Origin: Ischnura elegans
Taxonomy: Eukaryota; Arthropoda; Insecta; Odonata; Coenagrionidae
Length of the DNA stretch: 64,000 nt
Assembly (NCBI RefSeq): GCF_921293095.1
Contig: NC_060248.1
Span: 75,895,243-75,959,242 of the forward strand
Direction of reading: 5' to 3'
Shown here: positions 12,726 to 22,678 of the stretch, piece after piece
Layout of the letters: every line of letters begins with the position of its first letter
How positions within the stretch are numbered: the first letter of the stretch is position 1
Position numbers and translations under genes: made by a program
The notes under the pieces: model-generated
What the model was told of the DNA's origin: nothing
Database searches by the model: none
Seen by the model: the letters and a program-made list of their open reading frames with translations, nothing else

Positions 12726-13541
12726 TTGCCAGATTTTGTATTGCTTACACAGTTGGGTTTTCATTATCAAGCAAGTGACCTAAGGACTCTTCACAATTTA
12801 ATGGTAATTGTGAAGGACACAGGCTGCTTTAATAATATCTATGGCAGTTTCAACTTTGAAATTGATCGGCCGATTTTAAGTACGCCATTTCTGAGTCAAA
12901 ATGCCAAAAGCATTTTCAACAACTCGACGAGCTCTGCATAATCTTTTATTAAAAATATTTTTCCTTTTGTCAGTTTTTGACTGCCGATATGGGAACGGCC
13001 TCATGAGATATGAGAGCAAAGGAATTGATTCATCTCCTACTCTGACGCAAGAAGTTGATTGTTCTTGGACGGGCTAAGGCCGATCGTGGGGAACCTTGAG
13101 AGTGCCATTCGCTAATTTCTGGCCCATTACTGCAGCCTCGAAAATCCCTCCATCACTGTTCCGGCCGTATCCGCCCACATCTATACCAATAAACTTATAA
13201 TTATAGTCCACAATAGCAAGTAAAATTATTGAATATTTTTGCAATTAGCAAAAATAGTTTGACCCAGATTTCTTTGGGCACTTAGTGATATGCTTCCCAA
13301 CATTGCATCCTAAACAATTGGGAAACTGCCACTTATCAAGGAAGCCGCGAATAGAGTCCCCCCATGTCAGCACAGTTGGTTCAGCCAGGTACACTGGTTG
13401 CAAGTGTTTCCAAATCGCTCGACACACCTCTTTCACTATTTTGCGCACTGTTGAGAAACCCATTCGGAAACTAAGTCCAATGGTGCTGTACGAGTCACCG
13501 GTTGCAAGATATCTGTAAGAATATTGGAAATAACTTAGCAT
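12726..13541 (-). pseudogene. PIF/Harbinger transposase remnant
   Basis: A DDE transposase that would cut and paste Harbinger elements at TWA targets. The minus strand carries YLATGDSYSTIGLSFRMG, STVRKIVKEVCRAIW, and a KWQFPNC-GCNVGKHI stretch where the family has FPNCIGAIDGKHV with the first catalytic Asp. Here GAIDGKH reads GCNVGKH, so that Asp is lost. Lower down are YKFIGIDVGGYGRNSDG (second Asp region) and CRARRVVENAFGIL. Stops interrupt the lower half. An acceptor-like TTACAG precedes YLATGDS (about 13512), suggesting an upstream intron. It is dead on sequence grounds. Confidence 0.75.
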
Positions 13542-13892
13542 TTAAAATTCGGGAAACGTCAGAAACGTGAACTTAACTGCGGAATGTGCTTCACGTCGAG
13601 AAATTATTTGAAAATTATGTTAGCGTTGAAAGAGTAATCTCGTATTCGCAGATCTGGAAAAGAGATGAGACGATTAAGTGTTATGCAACTAGGGCGGTGG
13701 GTTTTAGTGTAAACAGAATATCACCCTGAAATCAGAGAAAGGGTTGGACCATAGCAGTCTTTTTGAAAAACTAATAGGAAAAACATGGACAGGCACAATA
13801 CCTCAGAATGCACTAATTAGGATTAAATATGTTAGAATATCTATTGCTTAAAATTTTTAAGTTTTAATGTTATTTTTAACATTTCTACTCCG

Positions 13893-14395
13893 GGGATGAT
13901 CTGAAGAGGTGGAAAAATTTAAGAGACTCCTACGCAAAGCATTTGCGGTCCGAAAAGACACGCACGGGGCAACAATGTAAGGGAATTATTCGGTACAGAG
14001 TTTGGCCCTGGGCAAATCAGGTTCAATTTTTGAGGTAGTACCTCCAATTTGCCCCAACTGAATCAAACCTCACAGTGCTAGAGGCCGAGAATGATGAAAA
14101 AGAATCACCCATTGAAGATTTCACCTTGGCAAAGACTCTCATACGTGACTCTGATGGCATATCAGAGGTGTCATCAGCACCAAAAGTGGAAGAAACAATG
14201 ACGAGGATGTACACCGCCACTCTGAAGAGGATATACCTAGAAAAATCTTCCCCAAAACAAGCAGTGAATCAAGTGGTCGAATATTTTGAAAAGAGACGAT
14301 TGGAAACTGCAAATGCTTATGATAAAGTAGATACTATTTCTTTAGGATATGCTAAAACTATTAAAAAGTTTTCACCAGCCAGTGGTTACATATAA
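13893..14395 (+). pseudogene. MADF-domain protein, second part
   Basis: Continues the MADF domain begun at 12427: DDLKRWKNLRDSYAKHLR, then WPWANQVQFLR, followed by a TAG at 14036-14038 in the same frame, then the acidic linker EAENDEKESPIEDF and a C-terminal BESS-like or helical tail, ending TAA near 14395. The expected splice acceptor just before 13893 reads CG instead of AG. The gene is therefore broken twice. Because MADF halves flank the transposase, the two probably belong to one Harbinger element. Confidence 0.6.
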
Positions 14396-14661
14396 AATAG
14401 CTAACTGTTGATTCAAGAAGAACTAGCGCAGCCAAATGAAGGTGCATCAACGGCTGATGTTTAAACTAATGGGCCATAAAATGTATCCATGTCTCGGTTT
14501 CCTCTTATTAAAACTTAAGTCTGCAAATATAAGCGCATTACGTCTAGGAAGTTACTGCAAATCGTAAATGTATTGTTCATTAAACGATTAACCATTTAAA
14601 TCAATAAAATTTTTAAAAGTTAACTTTTCTGTTATTTGTTTACAGTAATTAATTAAGGAAC

Positions 14662-16053
14662 TTATTCCCCAGTTCCACCAATCAAACAAAATGATGAAAT
14701 TTTGAAAGTTTTTTTTTCTTCGGCCTGATACACTTCAATTTCTGTATCACCATTACACTCATCATTGACAAAAATATTTGCAATGTAGTTCTCTTCTGAC
14801 TCAGTCTCTAAATAGTACACATCATTTTCCACTAAGGCATTGAACAAAACATCACCGTCATCATGCTCTCCAATCGCTTCATTCAATCTAAACACGGTCT
14901 GAACACCTTTCTTCGCCAGCTGTCTGACAGACACAAGATTTACATTCAACTCAGGTACCCACAGTGCATTTGTAATGACAAAGTCCAGCCCCCACAAGAG
15001 TTTTTAACTTAATTACGATAGTTCCCTTCCCCTTCACGGTCAGACGTCCCTTTCCAATCTTTACTTCTCCGGTGGCAGGTTGGAAATCAATGAAGCGGTG
15101 ACGGTCTGGCGTCATGTGGTTTGAAGCACATGAATCTAGATAACTAACCTTTTGTCTTTGGGATCAAGTCAAAGCAAACGCAGAGATGAGTCCTTTGAAC
15201 TTCGGCTTGTCCCCCCCTTTCTCGTGTCTCTCCCGTGTCTCCTCGTCTTTTCCTTTCCTTTCCTCCGACTTCTTGTCTCCCCTTGGCGCACCACACTGAT
15301 AGGAAATGTGGCCCCACTTTCCACACCTGTAACATTTTTGATCACCGGTGCTCCTCTGCTTTACACTATCTTTGTTGTTGGCTGTTCTCGTCCTGCTGAA
15401 CTTCCTCGCTGCCAATGCACTGCCATGTTCAGATGACTCAGCAGCATTAATTCTTCTCTCCTCAAGCAGAAGGTCTGATTTCACCACCCTCAAAGTCAGT
15501 TCTCATCAATCTTCATAATTCTTACATAAGTCGAATAATGTGGATCTTTCACAAGTCCCGCCAATATAAAAGAAGCCACAATGTAATCTTGGAACACGAT
15601 ACCGTTTTTTGTTAATTTTCCACAGAGCCCCTGTATCTTCCCAGTGTACGCTGAGATGTCCATCGACTCGGTCTTCTCAATGCTGCCCAGCTCTCGGAGA
15701 CACATAGACGTATGAGATGACACATCCATTGATGCAGCTCTACCATGAGTTTCTTCTAACGTGTCCCAACACTCCTTGGCGGACCTTAAATGACTGATAT
15801 CCGCAATGTACTCCGGGCGCACATGTCGGTAAATGTATGCGCGAGCCTTATTGTCTTTACGCACATTTTCCAGTTTCATCAAATCAACAGGACTCAGTCC
15901 CGGGTTGATTGCGTCCCAGCAGTTTATAAAGGTCAGCGACGCCTCCGACATGGTCCTCCAGTATTCATAATTCTCCTTGCTCAGAATTGGATGCATGTCA
16001 GAATCCATCAACTCATCCTGATTCGCCATGGTCTCGCCTTTTCTTATATCCAA
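14662..16053 (-). pseudogene. Copia-1 gag and protease, broken
   Basis: Gag starts at MANQDEL (ATG near 16029) or nine residues upstream, and has the UBN2-type capsid body (YEYWRTMSEASLTFI, then AKECWDTLEETHGR). A frameshift near 15494 leads to a nucleic-acid-binding part with one CCHC knuckle, CYRCGKWGHISYQC. After another break comes the retropepsin entry LDSCASNHMTPDRH, where Copia proteins usually have LDSGAS-HM; the Gly-to-Cys change at the active loop would disturb the enzyme. A last frame has the ALWVPELNVNLVSVRQLAKK block. At least three breaks make it non-functional. Confidence 0.75.
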
Positions 16054-16094
16054 TTTATCGAATAACTAGCGTCTACAACCACACAGCACGATTC

Positions 16095-16108
16095 CTGGGC
16101 CCATAACC
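16095..16108 (-). promoter_or_regulatory. Primer-binding site of copia-1 (initiator-Met half-tRNA type)
   Basis: Minus strand reads GGTTATGGGCCCAG, the complement of the anticodon region of initiator methionine tRNA. This internal half-tRNA primer is characteristic of Drosophila copia and its relatives. It lies upstream of gag on the same strand, as expected. Confidence 0.75.
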
Positions 16109-16187
16109 TATTGTCTAGGATTTATGGCAGCGGCAATGAGACTCACACAGAGTTAGTTCAACAAATATATTCAGATAAGACAAAGAT

Positions 16188-17723
16188 TTGGATATTTCGA
16201 GACTGATTAAAACTTCGAGGTCAGAAATTTTCGGCAACATTAGAAAAATGAGAAAAAATAAGTCAGTGGGACCCGACGGAGTTTCTATCGATTTATTGAA
16301 ATTGGGTGGTTTGGCCGTTTCAAATTACATATACCATTTATTCAATGTTACAATGAACAACAATGCCTTACCAAGTGACTGGAAGAAGGCCAGAGTAATA
16401 CCAATATTCAAAGGTGGAGATAAAGATCTAGTGGAAAATTATAGACCGGTAAGCCTAACTTCTGTAGTATGCAAATTGTTAGAAAAGATCATTGCAAATT
16501 ACCTTTGGAATAAATGGGAATGCGAGAATTGGTTGTATAACCGCCAACATGGATATAGAAAAGGCCACTCACCTGAAACCCAACTGTTAGGGTTTTGCCA
16601 TGAAATTGCCGACTTAATAGATGCGGGAAAAGAATTAGACGCGGTAATAGTAGATTTTTCTAAGGCCTTTAATAAAGTTGATCACGAACGGCTTATGCTT
16701 AAGATGAGGCAGTTGCCAATGGAAACAGATGGAAGAGTCATCTTGTGGATCGATGAATTCCTCCAGGGCAGGACGCAAAGAGTTAAGGTAGGGGATGAAT
16801 GCTCAGAGACAGCGAGGGTAACGTCCGGTGTTCCTCAAGGAAGCGTCTTAGGACCTTTATTGTTTTTAGTGTACCTAAATGACCTCCCGGAAAAAATAAA
16901 TTCTAATATAAGGCTTTTTGCGGATGACTGTATTATTTATAGGAAAATAGAAAATAAAATTGATCAGGAAAGTCTTCAGGATGACTTAAACAAATTAATG
17001 GATTGGGTATCTAGTAACGGGATGGAAATAAATCCAAATAAATGCAAATATGTTAACTTCAGCAAAAGAAGGAAATGCGTAAGTAGAAATTATGAATTTT
17101 CGGGTAGTTGAATTCCAAAATCTAACAGCTTTAAATATTTAGGAGTCCATTTATCAAAGAATTTGGGGTGGGGTTTAAACGTCGAGCACACGACCAAAAA
17201 ATCTTTTAAAATATTGCACTGGGTGATGAGAAACCTCAGAGGAAGCACCAGAGCCACGAAAGAAATGGCCTATACAACTCTAGTACGACCCACTTTAGAG
17301 TACGCATCTCTTGTTTGGGACCCTCATTTCAAAGGAGAGGTCAAGAAATTGGAGAAGGTGCAGAGAAAAGCTGCTAGGTATGTTTTGGGAAAGCATAAAA
17401 AAACGGAAAGTGTTTCAGAAATGCTCGGAGTTCTAAGGTGGGAGAGTTTACAAGAGAGGAGGAAAAGAAGCAGGCTATGTGGCATGTTTAAAATTATGAG
17501 TGGGGAAAAAGCATGGAAAGAATTTGGGAAGGACATATCAAAACCCAGCTTTGTTGGTAAAAACGATCACCAGTTCAAGATAAAGTGCCGATCACAAAGG
17601 ACAAATGCGAAGCAGTTCTCCTTCTTAAATAGGACCATAAGGGACTGGAACGACCTACCAGCAGAACTATTTGAGTCCTTCCCGAAATATTTACATAGTT
17701 TTAAAAAGCGGCTGAAGAAGTAG
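16188..17723 (+). pseudogene. CR1-like reverse transcriptase, one in-frame stop
   Basis: ORF2 fragment of about 511 codons. Reverse-transcriptase motifs run in order: KSVGPDGVSIDLLK, VIPIFKGGDKDLVENYRPVS, AVIVDFSKAF, SGVPQGSVLGPLLFLVYLND, the catalytic LFADDCIIY, KCKYVNF, and FKYLGVHLS. The C-terminal part (PTLEYASLVWDPH, RKAARYVLG, FLNRTIRDWNDLP) matches the conserved tail of CR1/L2-type elements. One TGA at 17109-17111 interrupts an otherwise open frame; all catalytic residues are present. The missing 5' half makes it immobile, but the low damage suggests a fairly young insertion. Confidence 0.8.
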
Positions 17724-17743
17724 GGACCAAGGGCTTTGTATAA

Positions 17744-17826
17744 TGTTTTCTATTGTTCTTTCAAATGTTTTCTATTGTTTTTTCAATTTTTCTATTGTTT
17801 TTTTAGTGTTTTCTATTGTTTTTTTT
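17744..17826 (+). repeat. TTTTCTATTGTT repeats in the CR1-like 3' UTR
   Basis: Four imperfect copies of TTTTCTATTGTT separated by short spacers lie right after the stop codon. Short 3' repeats are common in non-LTR elements and may help the reverse transcriptase recognise the RNA end; that role is inference here. Confidence 0.7.
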
Positions 17827-17964
17827 CATCATAAGTACATGTTACCACCAGGCTAAATGCCTACTTGTAACAATTTTAATTATAATAATTATAATAATAA
17901 TATAATAAAAACGGGTACATATCACCATCAATTCAACTGTACAAAAGGCGTGAACACAGACCTA

Positions 17965-19163
17965 CTAGCGTGCACCGGAAGTTTCGTGCGCACACAATCG
18001 ACAACCAACACAATCGATAATATCGAACAATCGATACTCAACCCTAGCAGACACGCATGAAAGAGAAATAGAACTGTAGAGCACACACTTTAACACTTTA
18101 CCCAGGATTTTACAACTAACTTCATCATATATGTGACAATCATTGTGACCAAACACCACTGTATACCCCTTTTTCGCCAACTGAGAAACTGATATAAGCT
18201 TGATGGCTAACCCAGGCACCAATGTGACATCTTTAATTGGTTTTATCACTCTATCAGGAAATTTCACTAGCACATTGCCTTTTCTTGTGCTCACTAGAGT
18301 GGAATCATTAGCACATCTAACTCTGTGACCTTTATTTTCCTGCTGAAAACCATGCATCAACACTTTGTGGGGTGTCATATGAGCAGATGTCCCTGAATCA
18401 ATGATCCACTCATCTTTAGAGAATGAAGGCACACCAAGCGCACATAGCAAAGACGAATCCTTTTTCGTCTTGTTCATAGTACATTCAGACTTATAATGGA
18501 TTAATGGCCCATCTGCCAGCACTTGAAACACTTTACCTTACTTTTAACGGTATTCCTAAAATTTGACTACTTAGGAACCCTCTCCTTCGGCTGCTTACTA
18601 GAGGGCTGTTGCCCTTTCAGGTTCCTGGCTACAAAGATGGTCTCCTCCTCTGCATTCCCCAACTTCAGATATTCGTCCAGGCTGCCGTTGAGGAGCATCT
18701 CCTTGATGGTGAAGGTAGTGAAGTCCTTGTCCAAAGTTATATCCTCAATCCCCATGCGATATGTCAAGCATACCTTTGGAAAACCTCTGAGCATGAGTAG
18801 GGCCACCAAGCTGTCATCAGCTGGTTTCCCCATGCTCGCCAACTTATTGGTGAGCTCCAGGATGGAATTAACGTACTCCTGAACATTGCCATTGTGTTTG
18901 GACAATCTTGTATCCAACAGAGCGTCCCACAAGTTAATCCATCACGTCTTTGTTTTACCTGCGAACAGTTCTTCCAGAGACGTCCAAGCTTGGTACGCAG
19001 TTACCGTGTTGTGCACGCATGGGCACAGGGATTTGTCAATGTGAAGGCATGTTAAGACCATACATCCATGTTTTTCTCCTTCGATGATGCGTCTGCATCC
19101 ACAGCTAGCGGCATCGTGGCATGGGTCAAGAGCTTTTCTCTGGTTAAAATGAGCTAAGTACAA
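17965..19163 (-). pseudogene. Copia-2 gag and protease, broken
   Basis: A second Copia fragment, different in sequence from copia-1. Minus strand: gag start near 19163 (MYLAHFNQRKAL, AYQAWTSLEELF), a break near 18935, UBN2-type gag continuation (LSKHNGNVQEYVNSILELTN), a break near 18560, then protease with the active loop EWIIDSGTSAHMT intact, and the VPGLAIKLISVSQLAKKG block. Homology to Copia ends near 18080; the last 40 codons are unrelated. Integrase, reverse transcriptase and LTRs are missing. The protease DSGT is normal, unlike copia-1. Confidence 0.75.
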
Positions 19164-19302
19164 AAAATTGACATTCTCAGAAACAAAAGAGGCTCAAAAA
19201 CCATGTAGAAAAAACCCACTCGCAGAGCCCTAAGCTCCGTCAGTCTGCCTGCAATTTGCAGTGAGTGAAAAGGTGATTACTTGAGCGTGCATATTAGTTA
19301 AT

Positions 19303-19452
19303 GAACATAGGTTAGGTGACATCTTGGGAGCTCATTGTAGACAAGTCTGGCAGTGAGAAGAGAGGATGTGGATCCGTATCATAATGGTCCACGGTTGTGA
19401 TTGGTTGGATGAGAGTGGCGTGATGGTCTAGGCACATCGTATGTTTATTAAA
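19303..19452 (-). repeat. LTR-type direct repeat, copy 1
   Basis: About 150 bp that recurs at 19767-19917 with clear similarity, for example the shared GTATCATAATGGTCCA and TTGTGATTGGTTGGATGAGA. It is probably part of the LTR family whose boundary is visible at 19661. Spacing between copies (464 bp) is too short for an intact element. Confidence 0.5.
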
Positions 19453-19645
19453 ACATTATTTAAAAAAATTAACAGTCCCTATTGCTCGCCAAATCTCCGT
19501 CCATATCTCAAAACACTGTTATTGCCACTGTGCACCTTCCTGCCCTCGAATTAATTCTTGGAAGAACTATTACTGACTCTTATAATCACTCATAATCACG
19601 GCTTCTCCCTTCTACTGTTGACTGCAATTACGTGAATTGGTACTT

Positions 19646-19917
19646 CCTCGTCGCCAAAAATGTAATGTTTCTACATCACAATATTGAAATATTAAGGAGG
19701 TGGATTATTTGGATATTGAATAATAACACTGGTTACTGTGATAACCGTGTGACCGACACTGGGAGGGACGGAACATGGATTAGGTGATATCTCGGGAGCT
19801 CATACTAGACAGGACTGACAGTGAGGAGAGAGGATGCAGATCGGTATCATAATGGTCCAGAGTTGTGATTGGTTGGATGAGAGTGGCGTGATGGTCCGGC
19901 CACATTGTACGTTAATT
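19646..19917 (-). mobile_element. Gypsy-type LTR with primer-binding site, partial
   Basis: Minus strand reads an LTR end TAGAAACATTACA, then TTTTTGGCGACGAGG. The TGGCGACGAG box after an ACA end is the primer-binding arrangement of many arthropod Gypsy elements; the same box follows the LTR of Gypsy A at 46788-46800. The LTR would extend right from 19661 and includes the second copy of the 150-bp repeat (19767-19917). No internal coding region follows, so this is a remnant. Confidence 0.5.
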
Positions 19918-20090
19918 ACGTCACAACACTATTTAGAAACACACGGCAGTGCTACCACAACATGGCACTCATCAAAGTAACATACAATTAGTAATATTTC
20001 GTATCGATTACTATATGAAACAAACAGAAGCACATATCATCAAGATATACTACAAACAAGATTTGTTCTATCCGTGGAAACCCACAGCCT

Positions 20091-20649
20091 TTATTTCACC
20101 GTATCAGAAGGGTCATGTTCACCAAATTTAGTAATGATAATATCCTGTATCCTGGAAGTATCTGGGCAACAGGAACATTTTCTGAGCACATAATCTGCAT
20201 TGTTTTTGTCACAGATGATGATATCCATCAACACATTTTTTTCCTTCAATTGCAGGGCACTAATTATCCGTTTCACATTTTGATGTATGACACAAACACA
20301 AACTGAATGAGTCCCAGTAGCACCAGCCATCACACCATTTTGGCCGAAGTGAACAAAATTTTGATAACCCTATTTTTTCTTGTGAATATTGCTGTTTGAA
20401 GAGCAAAATAAGTTCCTTGAGGTTCAACCTCTCCTGCATATACTCATTCTTACTCACACTGACTTTATCTTTTGCATCAGGCATCTGTCTAGAATTCTTG
20501 TCAAGCTCATAAAAAATTTTCACCAGCTCTACTGTGGAGTTAAGAAGTGGTTTCCCAGCACATGGTGATGGCATAGCAAGTATTCCCTTCTCATCAAGGA
20601 ACTTCTTTGCCTGTCTCACTGTGTAGTCTGAAACATGGAATTCACGCAT
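20091..20649 (-). pseudogene. Uncharacterised arthropod element-associated protein, frameshifted
   Basis: Two overlapping minus frames form one protein: the first has VSDYTVRQAKKFLDEKGILA and FCSLRPKW, the second continues with GTHSVCVCVIHQNVKRI and a Cys-rich end (DIIICDKNN, CSCCPD). The frameshift is near 20320-20335. From memory, the LRPKW-GTHSVCVC-HQNVK signature recurs in uncharacterised, multi-copy arthropod and cnidarian proteins, which suggests a mobile-element gene. No function or superfamily can be given. Cysteines and histidines suggest metal binding (inference). Confidence 0.5.
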
Positions 20650-21542
20650 AATCCTTTTCCTAGACCAACATTAAGGGGCCAGGGTCAACATTTGAGTTTT
20701 ACCCTGTTGGCTAACTGTTGGCAATTATTCTTCATTTTAGTCAGCAGGTCATCCAAGTCGGCTGCCTTTTGCTTGATGAGTTGACTTACTCTCATCTTCA
20801 TCTCTACTATCTGTTGGTGATGTCTTTCCTACCTGCAATGTACTAGTAGGATTTGTACGGTCACCATTACAATATGAACACATCACCAACAACACTTCCG
20901 GGGCCAACCGGAAAATAAGGATCATTCAGTAATAATGATAATAATAATAATAATATATTTATTGGTACCACAAGATATGTGTTGTAGCTGGAGTCGCGTA
21001 GTGGTTGGATTAGGCTATTGTAAACGGATAATCGGACACTTACTCTCAAGAAGCTTTATTCCACCAATATCATGAAAGCACACACACACCGGAAGTGAAT
21101 ACATCATCAAAACAAGGACAAAAAGAACAACGTAATAATATAAGCGTAATGGCGGGGGATATTCAAATACGTAGTCATTAAATTTGAGATTATAATTCAA
21201 TACTCCACCTTAATCTCAAATGACTTAACCATTTAAACCGCTTAGGTTCAGCTCTTTATCACAATGATCAAATAATAAGATAAAGATAAAGATATTTATT
21301 TCACTGCCCCAAAATATTACAACGTATGCATACATTAACAGTGAAATTAGACACCCCTTAAGATAAGTCTTGATTAGGGGTTGCCATTACATACAAATAA
21401 GGCAATGCTCGGCAGTACATTTTATAATAACCTTTAAACAATAGTGGCTCTTCTATGAGTCCTTCATAGAAACATTTGTCCATGTGCATGTATACAATCT
21501 TGAAAACATACAAAATACGATTAGAATACAGTAATAGGAAAA
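20650..21542. other. LTR remnant and simple repeat, no gene
   Basis: Holds the left LTR piece of Gypsy C (20843-20929), a short AAT/ATA microsatellite (about 20930-20965) and AT-rich DNA without a supported gene. The part 20985-21100 may be further LTR sequence of a related element. Confidence 0.45.
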
Positions 21543-22675
21543 TTAACATGAAATGAAATTATAATGAATTTTGTAACAAAATAAGTTTAAGCAATTAAAC
21601 GAACAAATACACTTGTACATTTTAAGAAATTTGTTTTTAGGCGACACCTCATCAACATTAAATACTCTTTTTACCAAATTCAAAGATACACACCCAGGTA
21701 ATCCCATGAGGGGTTGATAATCACTATTAACAATTACAAAATCAAGAACACATTCAACATCTTTAAAAGTACACATCAAAGTAGCAATACCTTCGGGCTT
21801 GATTTTCATGCCACAATAGGACTCAAGCAGTACACTTGTAGGCTTAATTTAACACTTTTCCCTATCTTCTTTAATTCACGTATAGGCAAGCTGAGCGCCC
21901 GTGTCTAATTTTATTGTAATCACTTTTCCTCCAATCACCACCTTCTCAACCCCCTCATTTGGGTCTTTGATGACGTTTGCATCCACTGAATCAACGCACA
22001 AATTTACTGAGACTGCATTGCAGGACACTGACGATGAGTTCGACAACGAGTCAGGCTCTACCACATCAACATGAACATTTCGCACCCTGCACGACACCGC
22101 GAAATGATTCATTAGACCGCACTTTGCACTCAATTTGCCAAATGCGGGACACTCGCGCGTGGCGTGTCTCGACTCACACCTATGGCAGTGAAACACGTTG
22201 TATGAGCTCTTTTTACTAACTCGGTTCACTGCGTTGCCCTTATGTGCACTTACATCACTTTTTTGATGCCTTCCTTTTCTCACAACTTCAACAGCAGCAC
22301 TGCTTTCCTTCACGACATCAACAGCAGCACCGCTTTCTCTAGCACTCGTCGACTCCTGGATGACCTTCGCCTGGCGTCTGCTCTGCTCTACAGCTCTGCG
22401 ATGAGCCGCTGCTCTACCAAGGGTCAAATTTTCAATTCGAAGGAGAGCTTCTTGAACCGCTTTATCCCTCACCCCGAAGACAATGCGGTCCCGCAACACT
22501 GACTCTTCTTGAGACTCCACCCTGGAGAATCTGCAATTCTTGAGGAGCCTCCGATAGCCGGTGAAAAAGTCTTCGAAAGTCTCCCCTTCCTCCTGTATGC
22601 GTTGATTGAACACGTATCGTTCAAAAGTCTCGTTAATTTTCGGAGCCACATATAGTTCGAATGCTTTTTTACTGC
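21543..22675 (-). pseudogene. Gypsy C gag C-terminal part and protease start
   Basis: Minus frame with the Gypsy capsid block ETFERYVFNQRIQEEGE and CRFSRVESQEES, then LRDRIVFGVRD. Two Cys/His clusters follow, CHRCESRHATREC and CGLMNHFAVSC, as nucleocapsid knuckles. The frame enters the retropepsin with KVITIKLDTGAQ, which holds the catalytic DTG, then breaks; the rest of the protease (DFVIVNSDYQPLMGLPGC) is in another frame down to 21543. The N-terminus of the same gag is at 25102-25322, across the inserted element. Confidence 0.7.
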
Positions 22676-22678
22676 TGT

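Larger units (their letters stand above)
14662..16108 (-). mobile_element. Copia-type LTR retrotransposon, truncated (copia-1)
   Basis: Reads on the minus strand from a tRNA primer-binding site (16095-16108) through gag to the protease region, then stops at 14662. Integrase, reverse transcriptase, RNase H and the far LTR are missing. The LTR next to the primer site is cut off by the CR1-like element at about 16180. Confidence 0.75.
16188..17911 (+). mobile_element. CR1-like non-LTR retrotransposon, 5'-truncated
   Basis: Contains only the reverse-transcriptase part of ORF2 and the 3' UTR, ending in an AT-rich microsatellite tail (about 17872-17911). The endonuclease and ORF1 are gone, the usual outcome of incomplete target-primed reverse transcription. 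It separates two Copia fragments. No target-site duplication was found with confidence. Confidence 0.75.
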
